From NCBI RefSeq assembly GCF_015471405.1, contig NZ_BLVZ01000010.1, forward strand, positions 124,001 to 188,000: 64,000 nucleotides of DNA, read 5' to 3'. Position 1 is the first letter of the stretch; the number at the start of each line of letters is the position of its first letter. The translations under genes were made by a program, and so were the position numbers. Under the pieces are notes generated by a model. It ran no database searches, was not told the origin of the DNA, and saw only the letters and a program-made list of their open reading frames with translations. This DNA comes from Pseudomonas cichorii. GTDB taxonomy: Bacteria; Pseudomonadota; Gammaproteobacteria; Pseudomonadales; Pseudomonadaceae. Below, in pieces: positions 51,388 to 60,347 of the stretch.

Positions 51388-51462
51388 GTTGTAAGCTGTA
51401 AGCATCAAGCTGCAAGCCTCAAGCTTTTGACTTGTAGCTTGTAGCTTGCCACTTGCAGCTCC
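51388..51462. repeat. AAGCT/AGCTTG-rich intergenic repeat
   Basis: Short near-tandem units (GTAAGCTGTAAGCATCAAGC, then AAGCTGCAAGCCTCAAGC) are followed by inverted ones (TTGTAGCTTGTAGCTTGCCA). The left half can pair with the right half, so a hairpin between the convergent nitroreductase and hydroxyacid dehydrogenase genes is likely. It is a repeat type I recognise from Pseudomonas genomes. Confidence 0.8.
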
Positions 51463-51466
51463 CCGC

Positions 51467-52399
51467 TCAATACCCCCGCGAAAAATCCACTTCTCCGCGC
51501 AGCGGCTCACCCGCCTGAAATGCCTTGAGGTTATCGACGAACAATTCGGTCATGGCCACCGGCGATGTCGGTGCCGAGCTGTGGCCGGTCAGCAGCAGGC
51601 CATAGGCGGTCCAGAAAGGATGACGCTGCGGCAACGGCTCCTGACGACAAACGTCAATCACCGCACCCGCCAGATGCCCTTCCTTCAAGGCCTCCACCAG
51701 ATCCGCATCGACCACCGCCACACCGCGCCCGACGTTGATGAACAACGCCGAGGGCTTGAATGCCGCGAACAGTTTCGCGTCGTACAAATCGTGGGTTTCG
51801 GGTGTGTTGGGCAGCAGATTGATCACGTAATCCATGTCGCCAACCATCTGTTCCAGATCCGCCAGGGCACCGACTTCAATAAACGGCTCCTGCGTTCGCG
51901 CCTGTGAGGCGACGCCGTAGACCTGTACACCAAAAGGCACGAGGAACTGCGCGACACGCTGGCCGATATCTCCCGCGCCAACGATCAGTGCCTTGCGACC
52001 GAACAGGCTCTGGCCCGGACGGTTGTCCCATTTGCGCTCGACCTGGCTCATCAGGCGAGCCAGCACTTCACGTTCGTGACCGAGCATGTAGGTCAGCAGA
52101 AACTCAGCCATGACCTGACCGAAAATACCGACCGCCCGCGTCAACCGATAATCCCTGGATACGCCTTCAGCCAATAACGGAGTAATCCCCGCCCAGGTCG
52201 ATTGCAACCATTGCGGCTTGTGGCCCTGACGTAACAGATTGGCGAGCAGATCAGGCTGTCCCAGCCAGACCGGGCATTCGCTGGCCATGCGAGACAGCTC
52301 GGCCGAGTCGCCGCTGCTCATGATTTCAACTTCAGGCGCTACCTTGCGCAACAGTTGGGTGTAGATAGGGTAATCGTGTTCGGCAATCAGAACGCGCAT
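51467..52399 (-). CDS. D-isomer-specific 2-hydroxyacid dehydrogenase
   Basis: 310-residue NAD(P)-dependent dehydrogenase of the GhrA/SerA fold. The dinucleotide motif is VGAGDIGQRVAQF (about 140). Catalytic residues are Arg in NVGRGVAVVD, Glu in CRQEPLP and His in LTGHSSAPT. The catalytic Glu sits in RQEPLP, as in GhrA-type glyoxylate/hydroxypyruvate reductases. The substrate is not assigned. AAGG precedes the ATG. It is downstream of ycgL and rnd on the same strand, 84 bases after the ycgL stop. Confidence 0.9.
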   Translation of the reverse strand: MRVLIAEHDYPIYTQLLRKVAPEVEIMSSGDSAELSRMASECPVWLGQPDLLANLLRQGHKPQWLQSTWAGITPLLAEGVSRDYRLTRAVGIFGQVMAEFLLTYMLGHEREVLARLMSQVERKWDNRPGQSLFGRKALIVGAGDIGQRVAQFLVPFGVQVYGVASQARTQEPFIEVGALADLEQMVGDMDYVINLLPNTPETHDLYDAKLFAAFKPSALFINVGRGVAVVDADLVEALKEGHLAGAVIDVCRQEPLPQRHPFWTAYGLLLTGHSSAPTSPVAMTELFVDNLKAFQAGEPLRGEVDFSRGY

Positions 52400-52483
52400 G
52401 TTTCAAAAACCTTAAAAACGGGACAAACAACCTGCAACAGTCATGGGCCGGTCAAAGCCGGCGCCACCGTGCGGCACAACGGA

Positions 52484-52777
52484 TCAGACAGGATCGTTGC
52501 GACGCAACAACTCTTCGGGCAAATGCTGGATGTATTCCTCTTCGGCAGGCGGCATCTGCAAGTGATAGCCCTGCTTGTCGAGGTTCTCAAGCACCTTGTT
52601 GATATCTTCACGAGCCAGCGCCCGCTCGGGGCTGAGCACCAGGTCGAAAGCATGCTGAGGCGTGCCGAACGCAGCCAGTAACTCTACCGGTACACGCTTG
52701 AGCACATCGCTCTTGAGCACATACAGGTACATCTCGTTCTTTTTCGGACTGCGATAAATGGAGCAAATACGTTTCAA
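52484..52777 (-). CDS. YcgL-domain protein
   Basis: 97-residue protein of the YcgL family. The start is a TTG (52777) overlapping the rnd stop by 4 bases (TTGA), with AGGAG nine bases upstream. The protein begins LKRICSIYRSPKKNEMYLYV and ends with EEEYIQHLPEELLRRND. Upstream codons in the same frame (to 53035) are inside rnd and not family-like. Function unknown; the gene is constantly linked to rnd. Confidence 0.88.
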   Translation of the reverse strand: MKRICSIYRSPKKNEMYLYVLKSDVLKRVPVELLAAFGTPQHAFDLVLSPERALAREDINKVLENLDKQGYHLQMPPAEEEYIQHLPEELLRRNDPV

Positions 52778-53907
52778 GGCTGTTCTCCTGCATTGGCCAG
52801 GCTGTCGAGCAGCGCCTGTCCCATTAACTCGCGGCGCCAGCCACGCAGCGAGTCTGGCAATGTATAGGGACCATCGGGGTAGCCGCTCTTGAGCAGCACT
52901 TCGAGAGTCTTCTTGCGCAGCATGACCTCGGGGGCAATATCCAGTTGCTCGGCGTACTGCTGACCGATGGCCCGCAAGCCTTTCAGAATGCCGGAAGCCT
53001 CGATCGGCAGCGGCTCGGGCAACGCCGCAGGCCATTGATCCGGCGGCAGGCTGCCGGACTTTCTGATCAGTTCCAGCAGGAACTCACCATCCTGGCGCAC
53101 CGTACGCGGATGCATGTCTTCGATTCTGGCCAGCGCTCCAAGGTTGTCTGGCTGAGTCCTGGCCAGCGGCCACAATGAGTGCTCACGCACAATGCGATTG
53201 CGCGGCAGGTTGCGCGAACGCGCCTGTATCTCGCGCCATGCACACAGCTCACGCAATACCGCCAGTTGAGCACGCGACAACTTCCAGGCCAGCTTGGCGT
53301 CACGGTAAGTCTCGTAAGGATCGACTTCACGGCGCAGATTGGCGACCAGCTCCGCACCATCCTCAAGAACCCAGAGGTATTTGTCGTCCGAAAGACGTGG
53401 CCTCAGCAGAGTGAAAAGCTCAGCCAGATGCACGGCATCTTCTGCCGCATAGCTGATCTGGGTTTCCGACAATGGGCGTTGCAGCCAATCGGAGCGGGTT
53501 TCGCCCTTGGGCAAGTCGATGTTCAACACCTCCTGCACCAGACGCGAATAGCCCATGGAAAACCCGATGTTCAGGTAAGCGGCCGCCAGTTGGGTGTCGA
53601 ACAGCGGAACCGGCAGGCTGCCCGTCAGGCGCAACAGGACTTCCAGGTCTTCGCTGCAAGCATGAACCACCTTGATGACGTCGGGGTTTTCAAGCAATGC
53701 GGACAGAGGCGTCCAATCGCTGATGAGCAGCGGATCGATCAGCCAGGCGCTGGAACCGTCGCCGATCTGTAGCAGCGCGGCAATAGGGTAAAAGGTGTCG
53801 ACCCGCATGAACTCGGTGTCGAGCGCGACAAATGGCAGCGACTGCCACTGCGCGCACTGTCGGGCGAGGCTGTCGTCGTCGCGAATCCAATGAATATCGA
53901 TGGCCAC
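52774..53907 (-). CDS. rnd: Ribonuclease D
   Basis: 377-residue 3'-5' exoribonuclease of the DEDDy family that trims tRNA and other small RNA precursors. Exonuclease motifs are ALDTEF (ExoI), VKVVHACSEDLEVL (ExoII) and ISYAAEDAVHLAEL (ExoIII Tyr/Asp). An HRDC domain follows (about 210-290). It starts with GTG (53907), preceded by GGGAG. It is coupled to ycgL by a 4-base overlap. Confidence 0.95.
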   Translation of the reverse strand: MAIDIHWIRDDDSLARQCAQWQSLPFVALDTEFMRVDTFYPIAALLQIGDGSSAWLIDPLLISDWTPLSALLENPDVIKVVHACSEDLEVLLRLTGSLPVPLFDTQLAAAYLNIGFSMGYSRLVQEVLNIDLPKGETRSDWLQRPLSETQISYAAEDAVHLAELFTLLRPRLSDDKYLWVLEDGAELVANLRREVDPYETYRDAKLAWKLSRAQLAVLRELCAWREIQARSRNLPRNRIVREHSLWPLARTQPDNLGALARIEDMHPRTVRQDGEFLLELIRKSGSLPPDQWPAALPEPLPIEASGILKGLRAIGQQYAEQLDIAPEVMLRKKTLEVLLKSGYPDGPYTLPDSLRGWRRELMGQALLDSLANAGEQP

Positions 53908-54112
53908 ACGGCTCTCCCTTGATCAATGGCGCGCAGTATATATCGCCATAGGAGGTTTATCGCGCATCTGCCCTGAAACTCTTGGATATCTTCACCCAGA
54001 TCGCCGACAAACAGCAGGTCGGCCATCCTGGCCGACGATGCGCTTCGGGCCGCGCCCTGCACCGCCATGTTCTTCACAGCGACTACCCGCGCCTCACGAT
54101 CAGGGATATTGA
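53908..54112. other. Intergenic, nothing recognised
   Basis: About 205 bases between rnd and eptA hold the rnd promoter side and the eptA 3' flank. No terminator stem of note or small RNA could be identified by eye. Confidence 0.6.
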
Positions 54113-55762
54113 TTACCTGTTATCGGCCACACCATTACCGATCGAACTTCTGCAACCGGAAAACATATCAAGGCTCGGGTCATAGACCTTGGTGTCGACT
54201 TTCAACAAACCCAGCATGGAGTGAAAGAGATTATCCTGGCTCAGTGGTGCATTCCGCTCTTTTGCCAGGCATTCCGGATTGACGGCAAAAGACTTCTGAT
54301 AGTTATCGGACAGCCACACCATCATCGGTACATGCTTCTGTTGATCCGGCGCCAACATATAAGGAGTGCCGTGCAGGAACAGATTATATTCGCCCAACGA
54401 CTCACCATGATCCGAGAGATACAACATGGCGGTATCGACTTTATCCTGACGACTGCGCAACATATCGATCAATGTGGACAGCACGTGATCGGTATATAAG
54501 AGGGTATTATCATAACCGTTGACAATACTCTCACGACTGCAGTTGTTCAGCGCATTGCTTTCACAGACAGGCGTAAACTTCTCGAACGCCTTTGGGTAAC
54601 GCTTGAAATACTCCGGCCCGTGGCTGCCCATCTGGTGCAGTACCAGTACGGTGTCTTTATCCAGACTGTCGATAAACGTGTCGAGCCCTTGCAGCAGGAT
54701 CTCGTCCCGGCATTCATTGTTGGCGCACAGTAACGGGTCCTTGAGGTTGCTGACATCCTGGAAAGCAACGCGGTCACACGTGCCTTTACAGCCAGACTGG
54801 TTATCGCGCCATATCACTTCAAGACCTGCACGTTTCAGCACATCCAGCAGCCCTTCCTGATTGCGCGCCCTGGTCGCGTTGTAATCCTTGCGTCCCATAT
54901 TGGAAAACATGCAAGGCACCGACACTGCCGTCTCGGTGCCGCACGAATACACATCGGTAAATGCCACCAGACCGCTCTGTTTATTGAGCTTTGGCGTGGT
55001 GTTGCGGCCATAGCCCAGAATGCCGAAATTCTCCGCCCGGGCACTTTCACCCACCACCAGGACCGTCAGGGATTTGCGAGTATGCGTCGACCAGTCCGGC
55101 GAGCGCCTGGCATCTTCGCCAATTGCCAGAAACGGACGCCGGGACGAAATGATCTGCTCGCTCAGATAGCCAACCGAGGCACCAATATAGTTGCTCGGCA
55201 CGACCATCAGGCGCAGCTCATGGTGATTGCGAAACAGCGACGACAGCCCCTGATAATTCGCCAGCGCGACCCCACCAATCGACACCGAGCAGATAAAACA
55301 GACCAGCACCTTGCTGAACAGCTCACGGTGCCAGCGGCGATAGTTGATCGGGGTTTGCCACAGCAATACTGACGGCAGAAGCCCCAGCAGGACGATGTAA
55401 ATCACCAGTTTCAGGGACAGCAGGCCTTGAACTTCGGTAGGATTGGTTTCCGCAAAGTTACGAAACATGCCGGCATCAATCATGACGCCGTATTCGCTCA
55501 TGAAATAAGAAACAGCAGCACTGGCAAAAAACAGAAAAACCAACACCGGCTTGAGTACACGTCTGAATGAAAACAGTGTCAGAAAAACATTGAACACGCA
55601 AAAGATCATCACACCAAAAGCAATGCGCATGGCAATACCTTTACTGCTCCCTCCCGTGATTTCAAAAAGATGCTGCCAAAGATTGGCGTTATAACCGAAC
55701 AACAAAAAGGCACTGGCAATCAACGTAACAACTTCTGGACGTACAGCCTTGATTTTCAGCAT
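54113..55762 (-). CDS. eptA: Lipid A phosphoethanolamine transferase (EptA-like)
   Basis: 549-residue inner-membrane enzyme that adds phosphoethanolamine to lipid A, lowering binding of cationic peptides. The start is the ATG at 55762 (MLKIKAVRPEVVTLIA), as in PmrC/EptA; a reading from 55840 is longer than the family. Four to five N-terminal helices (to about 190) precede the sulfatase-like periplasmic domain. Catalytic landmarks are VGESARAENF, the Thr of SCGTETAVSVPCM, YLSDHGESLGE and LHGTPYMLAP. The Shine-Dalgarno is weak. It is alone on this strand; no pmrAB is nearby. Confidence 0.93.
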   Translation of the reverse strand: MLKIKAVRPEVVTLIASAFLLFGYNANLWQHLFEITGGSSKGIAMRIAFGVMIFCVFNVFLTLFSFRRVLKPVLVFLFFASAAVSYFMSEYGVMIDAGMFRNFAETNPTEVQGLLSLKLVIYIVLLGLLPSVLLWQTPINYRRWHRELFSKVLVCFICSVSIGGVALANYQGLSSLFRNHHELRLMVVPSNYIGASVGYLSEQIISSRRPFLAIGEDARRSPDWSTHTRKSLTVLVVGESARAENFGILGYGRNTTPKLNKQSGLVAFTDVYSCGTETAVSVPCMFSNMGRKDYNATRARNQEGLLDVLKRAGLEVIWRDNQSGCKGTCDRVAFQDVSNLKDPLLCANNECRDEILLQGLDTFIDSLDKDTVLVLHQMGSHGPEYFKRYPKAFEKFTPVCESNALNNCSRESIVNGYDNTLLYTDHVLSTLIDMLRSRQDKVDTAMLYLSDHGESLGEYNLFLHGTPYMLAPDQQKHVPMMVWLSDNYQKSFAVNPECLAKERNAPLSQDNLFHSMLGLLKVDTKVYDPSLDMFSGCRSSIGNGVADNR

Positions 55763-55940
55763 TGACAGTCTGCTTATATAATTTTTATCGAGTATAGATT
55801 GAACCAGACGGCCCATCCATGCGCAGACTTTAGGCGGCATCCTATCAATTTTTTGTGAAAAGAACGCGAATAACTGGTCGAATTAAACTTATTTCATTGT
55901 AGGAAAAAACCTTCAAGAAACCCGCACCATAATCCCGGCA

Positions 55941-55982
55941 TAAAAAATGGCCCTTCACGAGCACGCTCGCGAAGGGCCATTC
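55941..55982 (-). terminator. Terminator of maeA
   Basis: AATGGCCCTTC and GAAGGGCCATT form an 11-bp stem. On the minus strand the stem is followed by TTTTTTA. Confidence 0.9.
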
Positions 55983-55999
55983 AGTAGTAACGCTTACTG

Positions 56000-57691
56000 T
56001 CAGACGGAGCGACGACGGTAGCCGCGATACTCAGGCACCCAGAAGTTACGCTCGATGGCCTCCAGCAGTACTTCATCCGACGTCTCAAGGGCCAGACCTT
56101 CAGCCTGAGCTTCCTTGGCCACAGCCAGAGCGATCTTGCGGCTGACCTGCTGGATTTCCTTGAGCGGCGGCAAAACTGCATCACCAAGCCCGGACACCAT
56201 CGGCGAGCATTCAGCCAAGGCATTGGAAGCGGCCATCAGCATCCGGTCGGTGATACGCGAAGCCTTGCAAGCCACCACACCCAGACCGATGCCCGGGAAA
56301 ATGTAGGAGTTGTTGCACTGCGCGATATGCACGGTACGACCATTGATCTCCACAGGCGCGAACGGGCTGCCGGTGGCAACCAGCGCATTGCCATCGGTCC
56401 AGCGCAGGATCTCTTCTGGCGTGGCTTCGACTTTGGAAGTCGGGTTAGACAGCGGCATGACCAGCGGCTTGGCACAATGCTTGTGCAACTCACGGATCAC
56501 TTGCTCAGTGAACAGACCACGCTGGCCCGAAACACCGATCAGAACCGTCGCACCGGCGTGCGTCACCACATCGAGCAACTGCGGGAAAGCTTCACCGCCA
56601 GTAGCCCAACCCGCAACATCACCCGCCTTGTGAGCCAGGCGCTGCTGGAAGTCCAGCAGATTATCCATGCCCTCGGTCAGCAGGCCGAAACGGTCGACCA
56701 TGAAAATACGCTGACGCGCTTCGCTTTCGCTCAGGCCTTCGATCTTCATCGCAGCAATGATGTGCTCGGCAATCCCGCAACCGGCAGAACCCGCGCCCAG
56801 GAACACGACCTTCTGCTGGCCAAGGGTCTCGTTCTTGGCCTTGCAGGCAGCCAGCAAGGTGCCCACGGCCACCGATGCAGTGCCCTGAATATCGTCGTTG
56901 AAGCAGCACAGCTCGTCGCGATACTTCTCCAGCAGCGGCATGGCGTTGGACTGGGCAAAATCCTCGAACTGCAACAACACATCCGGCCAGCGACGCTGCA
57001 CGGCCTCAATGAACGTTGCGATGAAATCGTCATATTCCTTGCCGGTCACCCGCTCATGACGCCAGCCCATGTACATCGGGTCGTCGAGCAATTCGCGGTT
57101 ATTGGTACCGACATCCAGCACGATCGGCAACGTATAGGCCGGGCTGATGCCACCACAAGCGGTGTACAGCGACAGTTTGCCGATCGGAATGCCCATGCCG
57201 CCGATCCCCTGGTCGCCCAGACCCAGAATGCGCTCGCTATCGGTGACAACGATGATTTTGATGCGGTCTTTGGTGGCGCTGCGCAGGATGTCGTCGATGC
57301 GGTCGCGTTCAGGGTAGGAAATGAACAGCCCGCGGTGCGTGCGGTAGATCTTGGAGAATTCCTGACACGCCTGACCGACCGTCGGGGTGTAGATAATCGG
57401 CAGCATCTCGTCCAGATGCGAGTCCAGCAGGCGGAAGAACAGAGTCTCGTTGTTGTCCTGGATCGAACGCAGATAAATATGCTTGTCCAGGTCGCTGGCG
57501 CACTGCTTGTACTGGCTGTACACCCTGGTGACTTGCTCTTCGATCGTCTCTACGTTCTGCGGCAGCAGCCCGATCAAATTGAATTCGACCCGCTCTTGCG
57601 GGGTAAAAGCACTCCCCTTGTTCAGAAGGGGCATTTCCAGCAGCGAGGGGCCGGCATAGGAAATGTACAAAGGTCGCGAAGTGTTGGTCAT
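56000..57691 (-). CDS. maeA: NAD-dependent malic enzyme
   Basis: 563-residue malate decarboxylase making pyruvate, CO2 and NADH. Landmarks are the malate-binding IYTPTVGQACQEFS and THRGLFIS, the catalytic DGERILGLGDQG-like block (VTDSERILGLGDQGIGGMGIP), FNDDIQGTASV, and the Rossmann VFLGAGSAGCGIAEHI. The length matches the large NAD-malic enzyme class (SfcA/MaeA) rather than the MaeB fusion type. AAGGCGA lies upstream of the ATG. It has its own promoter region and terminator. Confidence 0.95.
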   Translation of the reverse strand: MTNTSRPLYISYAGPSLLEMPLLNKGSAFTPQERVEFNLIGLLPQNVETIEEQVTRVYSQYKQCASDLDKHIYLRSIQDNNETLFFRLLDSHLDEMLPIIYTPTVGQACQEFSKIYRTHRGLFISYPERDRIDDILRSATKDRIKIIVVTDSERILGLGDQGIGGMGIPIGKLSLYTACGGISPAYTLPIVLDVGTNNRELLDDPMYMGWRHERVTGKEYDDFIATFIEAVQRRWPDVLLQFEDFAQSNAMPLLEKYRDELCCFNDDIQGTASVAVGTLLAACKAKNETLGQQKVVFLGAGSAGCGIAEHIIAAMKIEGLSESEARQRIFMVDRFGLLTEGMDNLLDFQQRLAHKAGDVAGWATGGEAFPQLLDVVTHAGATVLIGVSGQRGLFTEQVIRELHKHCAKPLVMPLSNPTSKVEATPEEILRWTDGNALVATGSPFAPVEINGRTVHIAQCNNSYIFPGIGLGVVACKASRITDRMLMAASNALAECSPMVSGLGDAVLPPLKEIQQVSRKIALAVAKEAQAEGLALETSDEVLLEAIERNFWVPEYRGYRRRSV

Positions 57692-58035
57692 TTTTTCTAA
57701 TCGCCTTTTTTCGTCTACTCATTAATTCTGGGTATCGACCGGGGCGGGCAGCCTGGCTCTCTGTTTCTTGTTCTTCTTCTGGTTGCCAGTTTTCTATCAG
57801 GCCATTCCGGGCATAAAAATCGAATGGCCCATATTACCTGCGATAGAGCCGGTTGCGGCATTTTGTCGCGCAAAACATGGCCAAATGATGTCTCAATGTA
57901 AAAAACAGACCTCGCTTTCTGACCCGCAAAGGGCATGATTCACGGGTGCACAAGAAGAAATAGTCCCCATGCTGATTCAGTCAGCTCCAAACAAAAAGCC
58001 CCGGAAATACCAGGGCCATTCTGCATTTCAGTGGG
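57692..58035. other. Intergenic, maeA leader side and terminator
   Basis: No gene in about 340 bases. A spaced inverted repeat GGCCATTC (57800-57807) / GAATGGCC (57822-57829) could be an operator or leader hairpin for maeA. The terminator of the gvpU-like gene lies at 57993-58016. No clear promoter pair was identified. Confidence 0.65.
57993..58016 (-). terminator. Terminator of the GvpU-like gene
   Basis: On the minus strand, GCCCTGG, a 5-base loop and CCGGGGC form a stem (one G-U pair), followed by TTTTT. Confidence 0.8.
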
Positions 58036-58503
58036 TCACTTTCGAGCAATCAGACCGATGGTGAAGCCATCGACAGCGGCAATCCTGCCGCGCCACAGCA
58101 CGCCCGCATCGCAGATCGGGCTTTCATCGGTCGAGTAGGTTCTGCAGTCCTTCAAATGGATGAAGTGAAACGCTGGAGTATCTTCATTGGACTCACCTGG
58201 CTTGAAAGACAGGATCATCTCCTTCATCGACTCGTCAGTACCATTATTGAACTGGGAGAAAGGTGCAGAGATATCTGCTGCCAGTTGCTCAAAGTAGGCG
58301 TCATGGGAAATCAGATGGCCGGAAACGAGATTCCCGCCTACCGACAGGGTAATCCCCAGTTCCACCTTGGTGTTTGCAACGAATTTGACAAGCCACTGAA
58401 GCAGCCAGTCGATCTGCTTGCCCTGCCACTTGAACTGGGCGATTACATCATCATGACTTTGGCTGGGAGACGGTTGCGATTGTGCCTGGTTTACGTCCGA
58501 CAT
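58036..58503 (-). CDS. GvpU-like gas-vesicle-accessory family protein, orphan
   Basis: 155-residue cytoplasmic protein starting at the ATG 58503 (MSDVNQAQSQPSPSQ), with AAGGAG seven bases upstream; the longer frame from 58548 starts before that site. After a polar N-terminus of about 35 residues the body reads KQIDWLLQWLVKFVANTKVE, LGITLSVGGNLVSGHLIS and a C-terminal LWRGRIAAVDGFTIGLI. This pattern recalls proteins labelled GvpU in Pseudomonas and Bacillus. No gas-vesicle structural genes are present, so a different role is likely. The assignment is tentative. Confidence 0.6.
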   Translation of the reverse strand: MSDVNQAQSQPSPSQSHDDVIAQFKWQGKQIDWLLQWLVKFVANTKVELGITLSVGGNLVSGHLISHDAYFEQLAADISAPFSQFNNGTDESMKEMILSFKPGESNEDTPAFHFIHLKDCRTYSTDESPICDAGVLWRGRIAAVDGFTIGLIARK

Positions 58504-58626
58504 CTGATAGCTCCTTGCACCACAAAACGTGAGATTTGGCTCTACCACACCTTAGCTGAAAAAAAGTAAAGGAGCGGTGGGAGGCGGGATTTCTTGAAGA
58601 TCCGTGAAGCGCACCCCAGAAAACAG

Positions 58627-58660
58627 AAAAGCCCCGTAGACAGAATCTACGGGGCTTTTC
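58627..58660 (-). terminator. Terminator of tRNA-Ser
   Basis: GCCCCGTAGA and TCTACGGGGC form a 10-bp stem with a 5-base loop, with Ts on both sides. It follows tRNA-Ser on the minus strand. Confidence 0.9.
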
Positions 58661-58667
58661 AATGTAA

Positions 58668-58757
58668 TGGCGGAGAGATAGGGATTCGAACCCTAGGTAC
58701 CGGTGAAGGTACAACGGATTTCGAATCCGTCCCATTCGGCCACTCTGGCATCTCTCC
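58668..58757 (-). tRNA. tRNA-Ser (CGA)
   Basis: 90-base class II tRNA on the minus strand. The acceptor stem is GGAGAGA/TCTCTCC, the anticodon loop TTCGAAA gives CGA, a long variable arm follows, then the T-arm GGGTTCGAATCCC and encoded CCA. Confidence 0.96.
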
Positions 58758-58849
58758 AACGGCGCGCATGATAACAGCATCGGCGCGCAAGGCGAAGCCC
58801 TTTACGCTAATTTTTTTCGTGCTATCAAGCGCTTGCGTAACTTTTTGCC

Positions 58850-59560
58850 TTAAAGCGGGACGCCCAGGCGGTTTGCGACTTCTTCGTAGGCTTCGATGAC
58901 GTCACCCAGGCCCTGGCGGAAGCGGTCCTTGTCCATCTTTTTACGGGTGTCCTTGTCCCACAGGCGGCAGCCGTCAGGGCTGAATTCGTCGCCCAGGACG
59001 ATCTCGCCGTGGAATACGCCGAACTCGAGCTTGAAGTCGACCAGCAGCAGGCCTGCGTCGTCGAACAGCTTGCTGAGGACTTCGTTGACCTTGAGCGACA
59101 GCTCTTTCATGCGGACCAGTTGCTCGGCAGTACCCCAGCCGAATGCCACGACGTGGGATTCGTTGATGAACGGGTCGCCCTTGGCGTCGTCCTTGAGGAA
59201 CAGCTCGAAAGTGTACGGATCGAGTTTGGTGCCTTCTTCAATGCCCAGGCGCTTGACCAGGCTGCCAGCAGCGTAGTTACGCACGACGCATTCGACCGGG
59301 ATCATGTCCAGCTTCTTGACCAGGCACTCGTTATCGCCCAGCAGCTTGTCGAATTGAGTCGGAACGCCCGCCTCTTCCAGCTTCTGCATGATGAAGGCGT
59401 TGAACTTGTTGTTCACCATGCCCTTACGGTCCAGTTGTTCGATGCGCTTGCCGTCGAACGCCGAGGTGTCGTTACGGAACAGCAGGATCAAGCGGTCAGC
59501 GTCGTCGGTCTTGTAAACCGACTTGGCTTTGCCGCGGTAGAGTTCTTCACGTTTTTCCAT
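58850..59560 (-). CDS. purC: SAICAR synthetase (phosphoribosylaminoimidazole-succinocarboxamide synthase)
   Basis: 236-residue ATP-dependent enzyme joining CAIR and aspartate in purine synthesis. It has the typical start MEKREELYRGKAKSVYKT, then NDTSAFDGKR, IPVECVVRNYAAGS, LLVDFKLEFG and the C-terminal SPDGCRLWD. GGAG precedes the ATG. It is the last gene of the operon dapA-bamC-MBL-purC and is followed by tRNA-Ser. Confidence 0.97.
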   Translation of the reverse strand: MEKREELYRGKAKSVYKTDDADRLILLFRNDTSAFDGKRIEQLDRKGMVNNKFNAFIMQKLEEAGVPTQFDKLLGDNECLVKKLDMIPVECVVRNYAAGSLVKRLGIEEGTKLDPYTFELFLKDDAKGDPFINESHVVAFGWGTAEQLVRMKELSLKVNEVLSKLFDDAGLLLVDFKLEFGVFHGEIVLGDEFSPDGCRLWDKDTRKKMDKDRFRQGLGDVIEAYEEVANRLGVPL

Positions 59561-59588
59561 GATGGGCTCCGCTTGCTAAGTAGTTGGG

Positions 59589-60347
59589 CTAGGCGATATG
59601 TCGCCAGTCGAGCCCTGAATCTTGATCGGCCAGTTCCAGCCAGTCCGGGTCACACCCCAGAGTGTCGGCAAAACATTGCCGGGCCAGATACGGCAGGTTG
59701 TTCTTGCTGCTGAGATGGGCCAGCACCAGATGCTGCAAATCCCTCCACCCCAGTTCGCTCACCAGGTTTGCGGCCTGATGATTGTTCAGATGTCCCGTTT
59801 CGCCTCCCACCCGCTGCTTGAGAAAGACCGGATAACGGCCTCGGGCAAGCATGTCGCGGCAGTGGTTGGCTTCAATCATCAAGGCGTCCAGGCCATGATA
59901 GCTTTGCAACACTTTCGGGCAGTAAGACCCAAGGTCGGTCAGCAGGCCAAAGCGGCGGCGTCCGTCATTGAAGACGAACTGGGTAGGCTCCAGCGCATCG
60001 TGAGAGACAGACACCACATCGATGCCCAGCGACCCCACCTGCAGCTTTTGACCACCCTCCACCACCCCGGCGGCTTCGACCGGCTTGCGCATCCCGCGCA
60101 AGGTCCCGCGACTGAGATAGACCGGCACATTGTACTGCCGAGACAGCAAACCCACGCCATGCACATGATCTGCATGTTCGTGGGTCACCAGAATGGCACT
60201 CAACTGTCTGGCGCTGACTCCCAGTCGCGCCAGACGCCGTTCGGTTTCTCGCAGGGAGAAACCGCAATCGACCAACACGTACGTATCGTTGCTTGCGACC
60301 AGCGTGCCGTTGCCACGGCTGCCGCTGCCCAGAACAGCGAAACGCAC
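59589..60347 (-). CDS. MBL-fold metallohydrolase (YycJ/WalJ-like)
   Basis: 252-residue metallo-beta-lactamase-fold protein. The metal motif is THEHADH at about 54-60, with further ligands in SHDALEPT, GLLTDLGSY and the HLSSKNN block. The start is a GTG (60347) that directly follows the bamC stop (TAAGTG), so translation is coupled. Family members include nucleases and other phosphodiesterases; this one is an uncharacterised operon partner of bamC and purC. Confidence 0.9.
   Translation of the reverse strand: MRFAVLGSGSRGNGTLVASNDTYVLVDCGFSLRETERRLARLGVSARQLSAILVTHEHADHVHGVGLLSRQYNVPVYLSRGTLRGMRKPVEAAGVVEGGQKLQVGSLGIDVVSVSHDALEPTQFVFNDGRRRFGLLTDLGSYCPKVLQSYHGLDALMIEANHCRDMLARGRYPVFLKQRVGGETGHLNNHQAANLVSELGWRDLQHLVLAHLSSKNNLPYLARQCFADTLGCDPDWLELADQDSGLDWRHIA

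Noticed and set aside
51388..51462. CRISPR-like repeat array
   Set aside because: The repeat units are 6-10 bases, irregular and partly inverted, with no constant spacers and no cas genes.
56327..57700. Long plus-strand open frame opposite maeA
   Set aside because: Antisense shadow of malic enzyme.
58036..58503. Gas vesicle gene cluster
   Set aside because: Only one gene with weak GvpU resemblance; no gvpA or other gvp genes around it.
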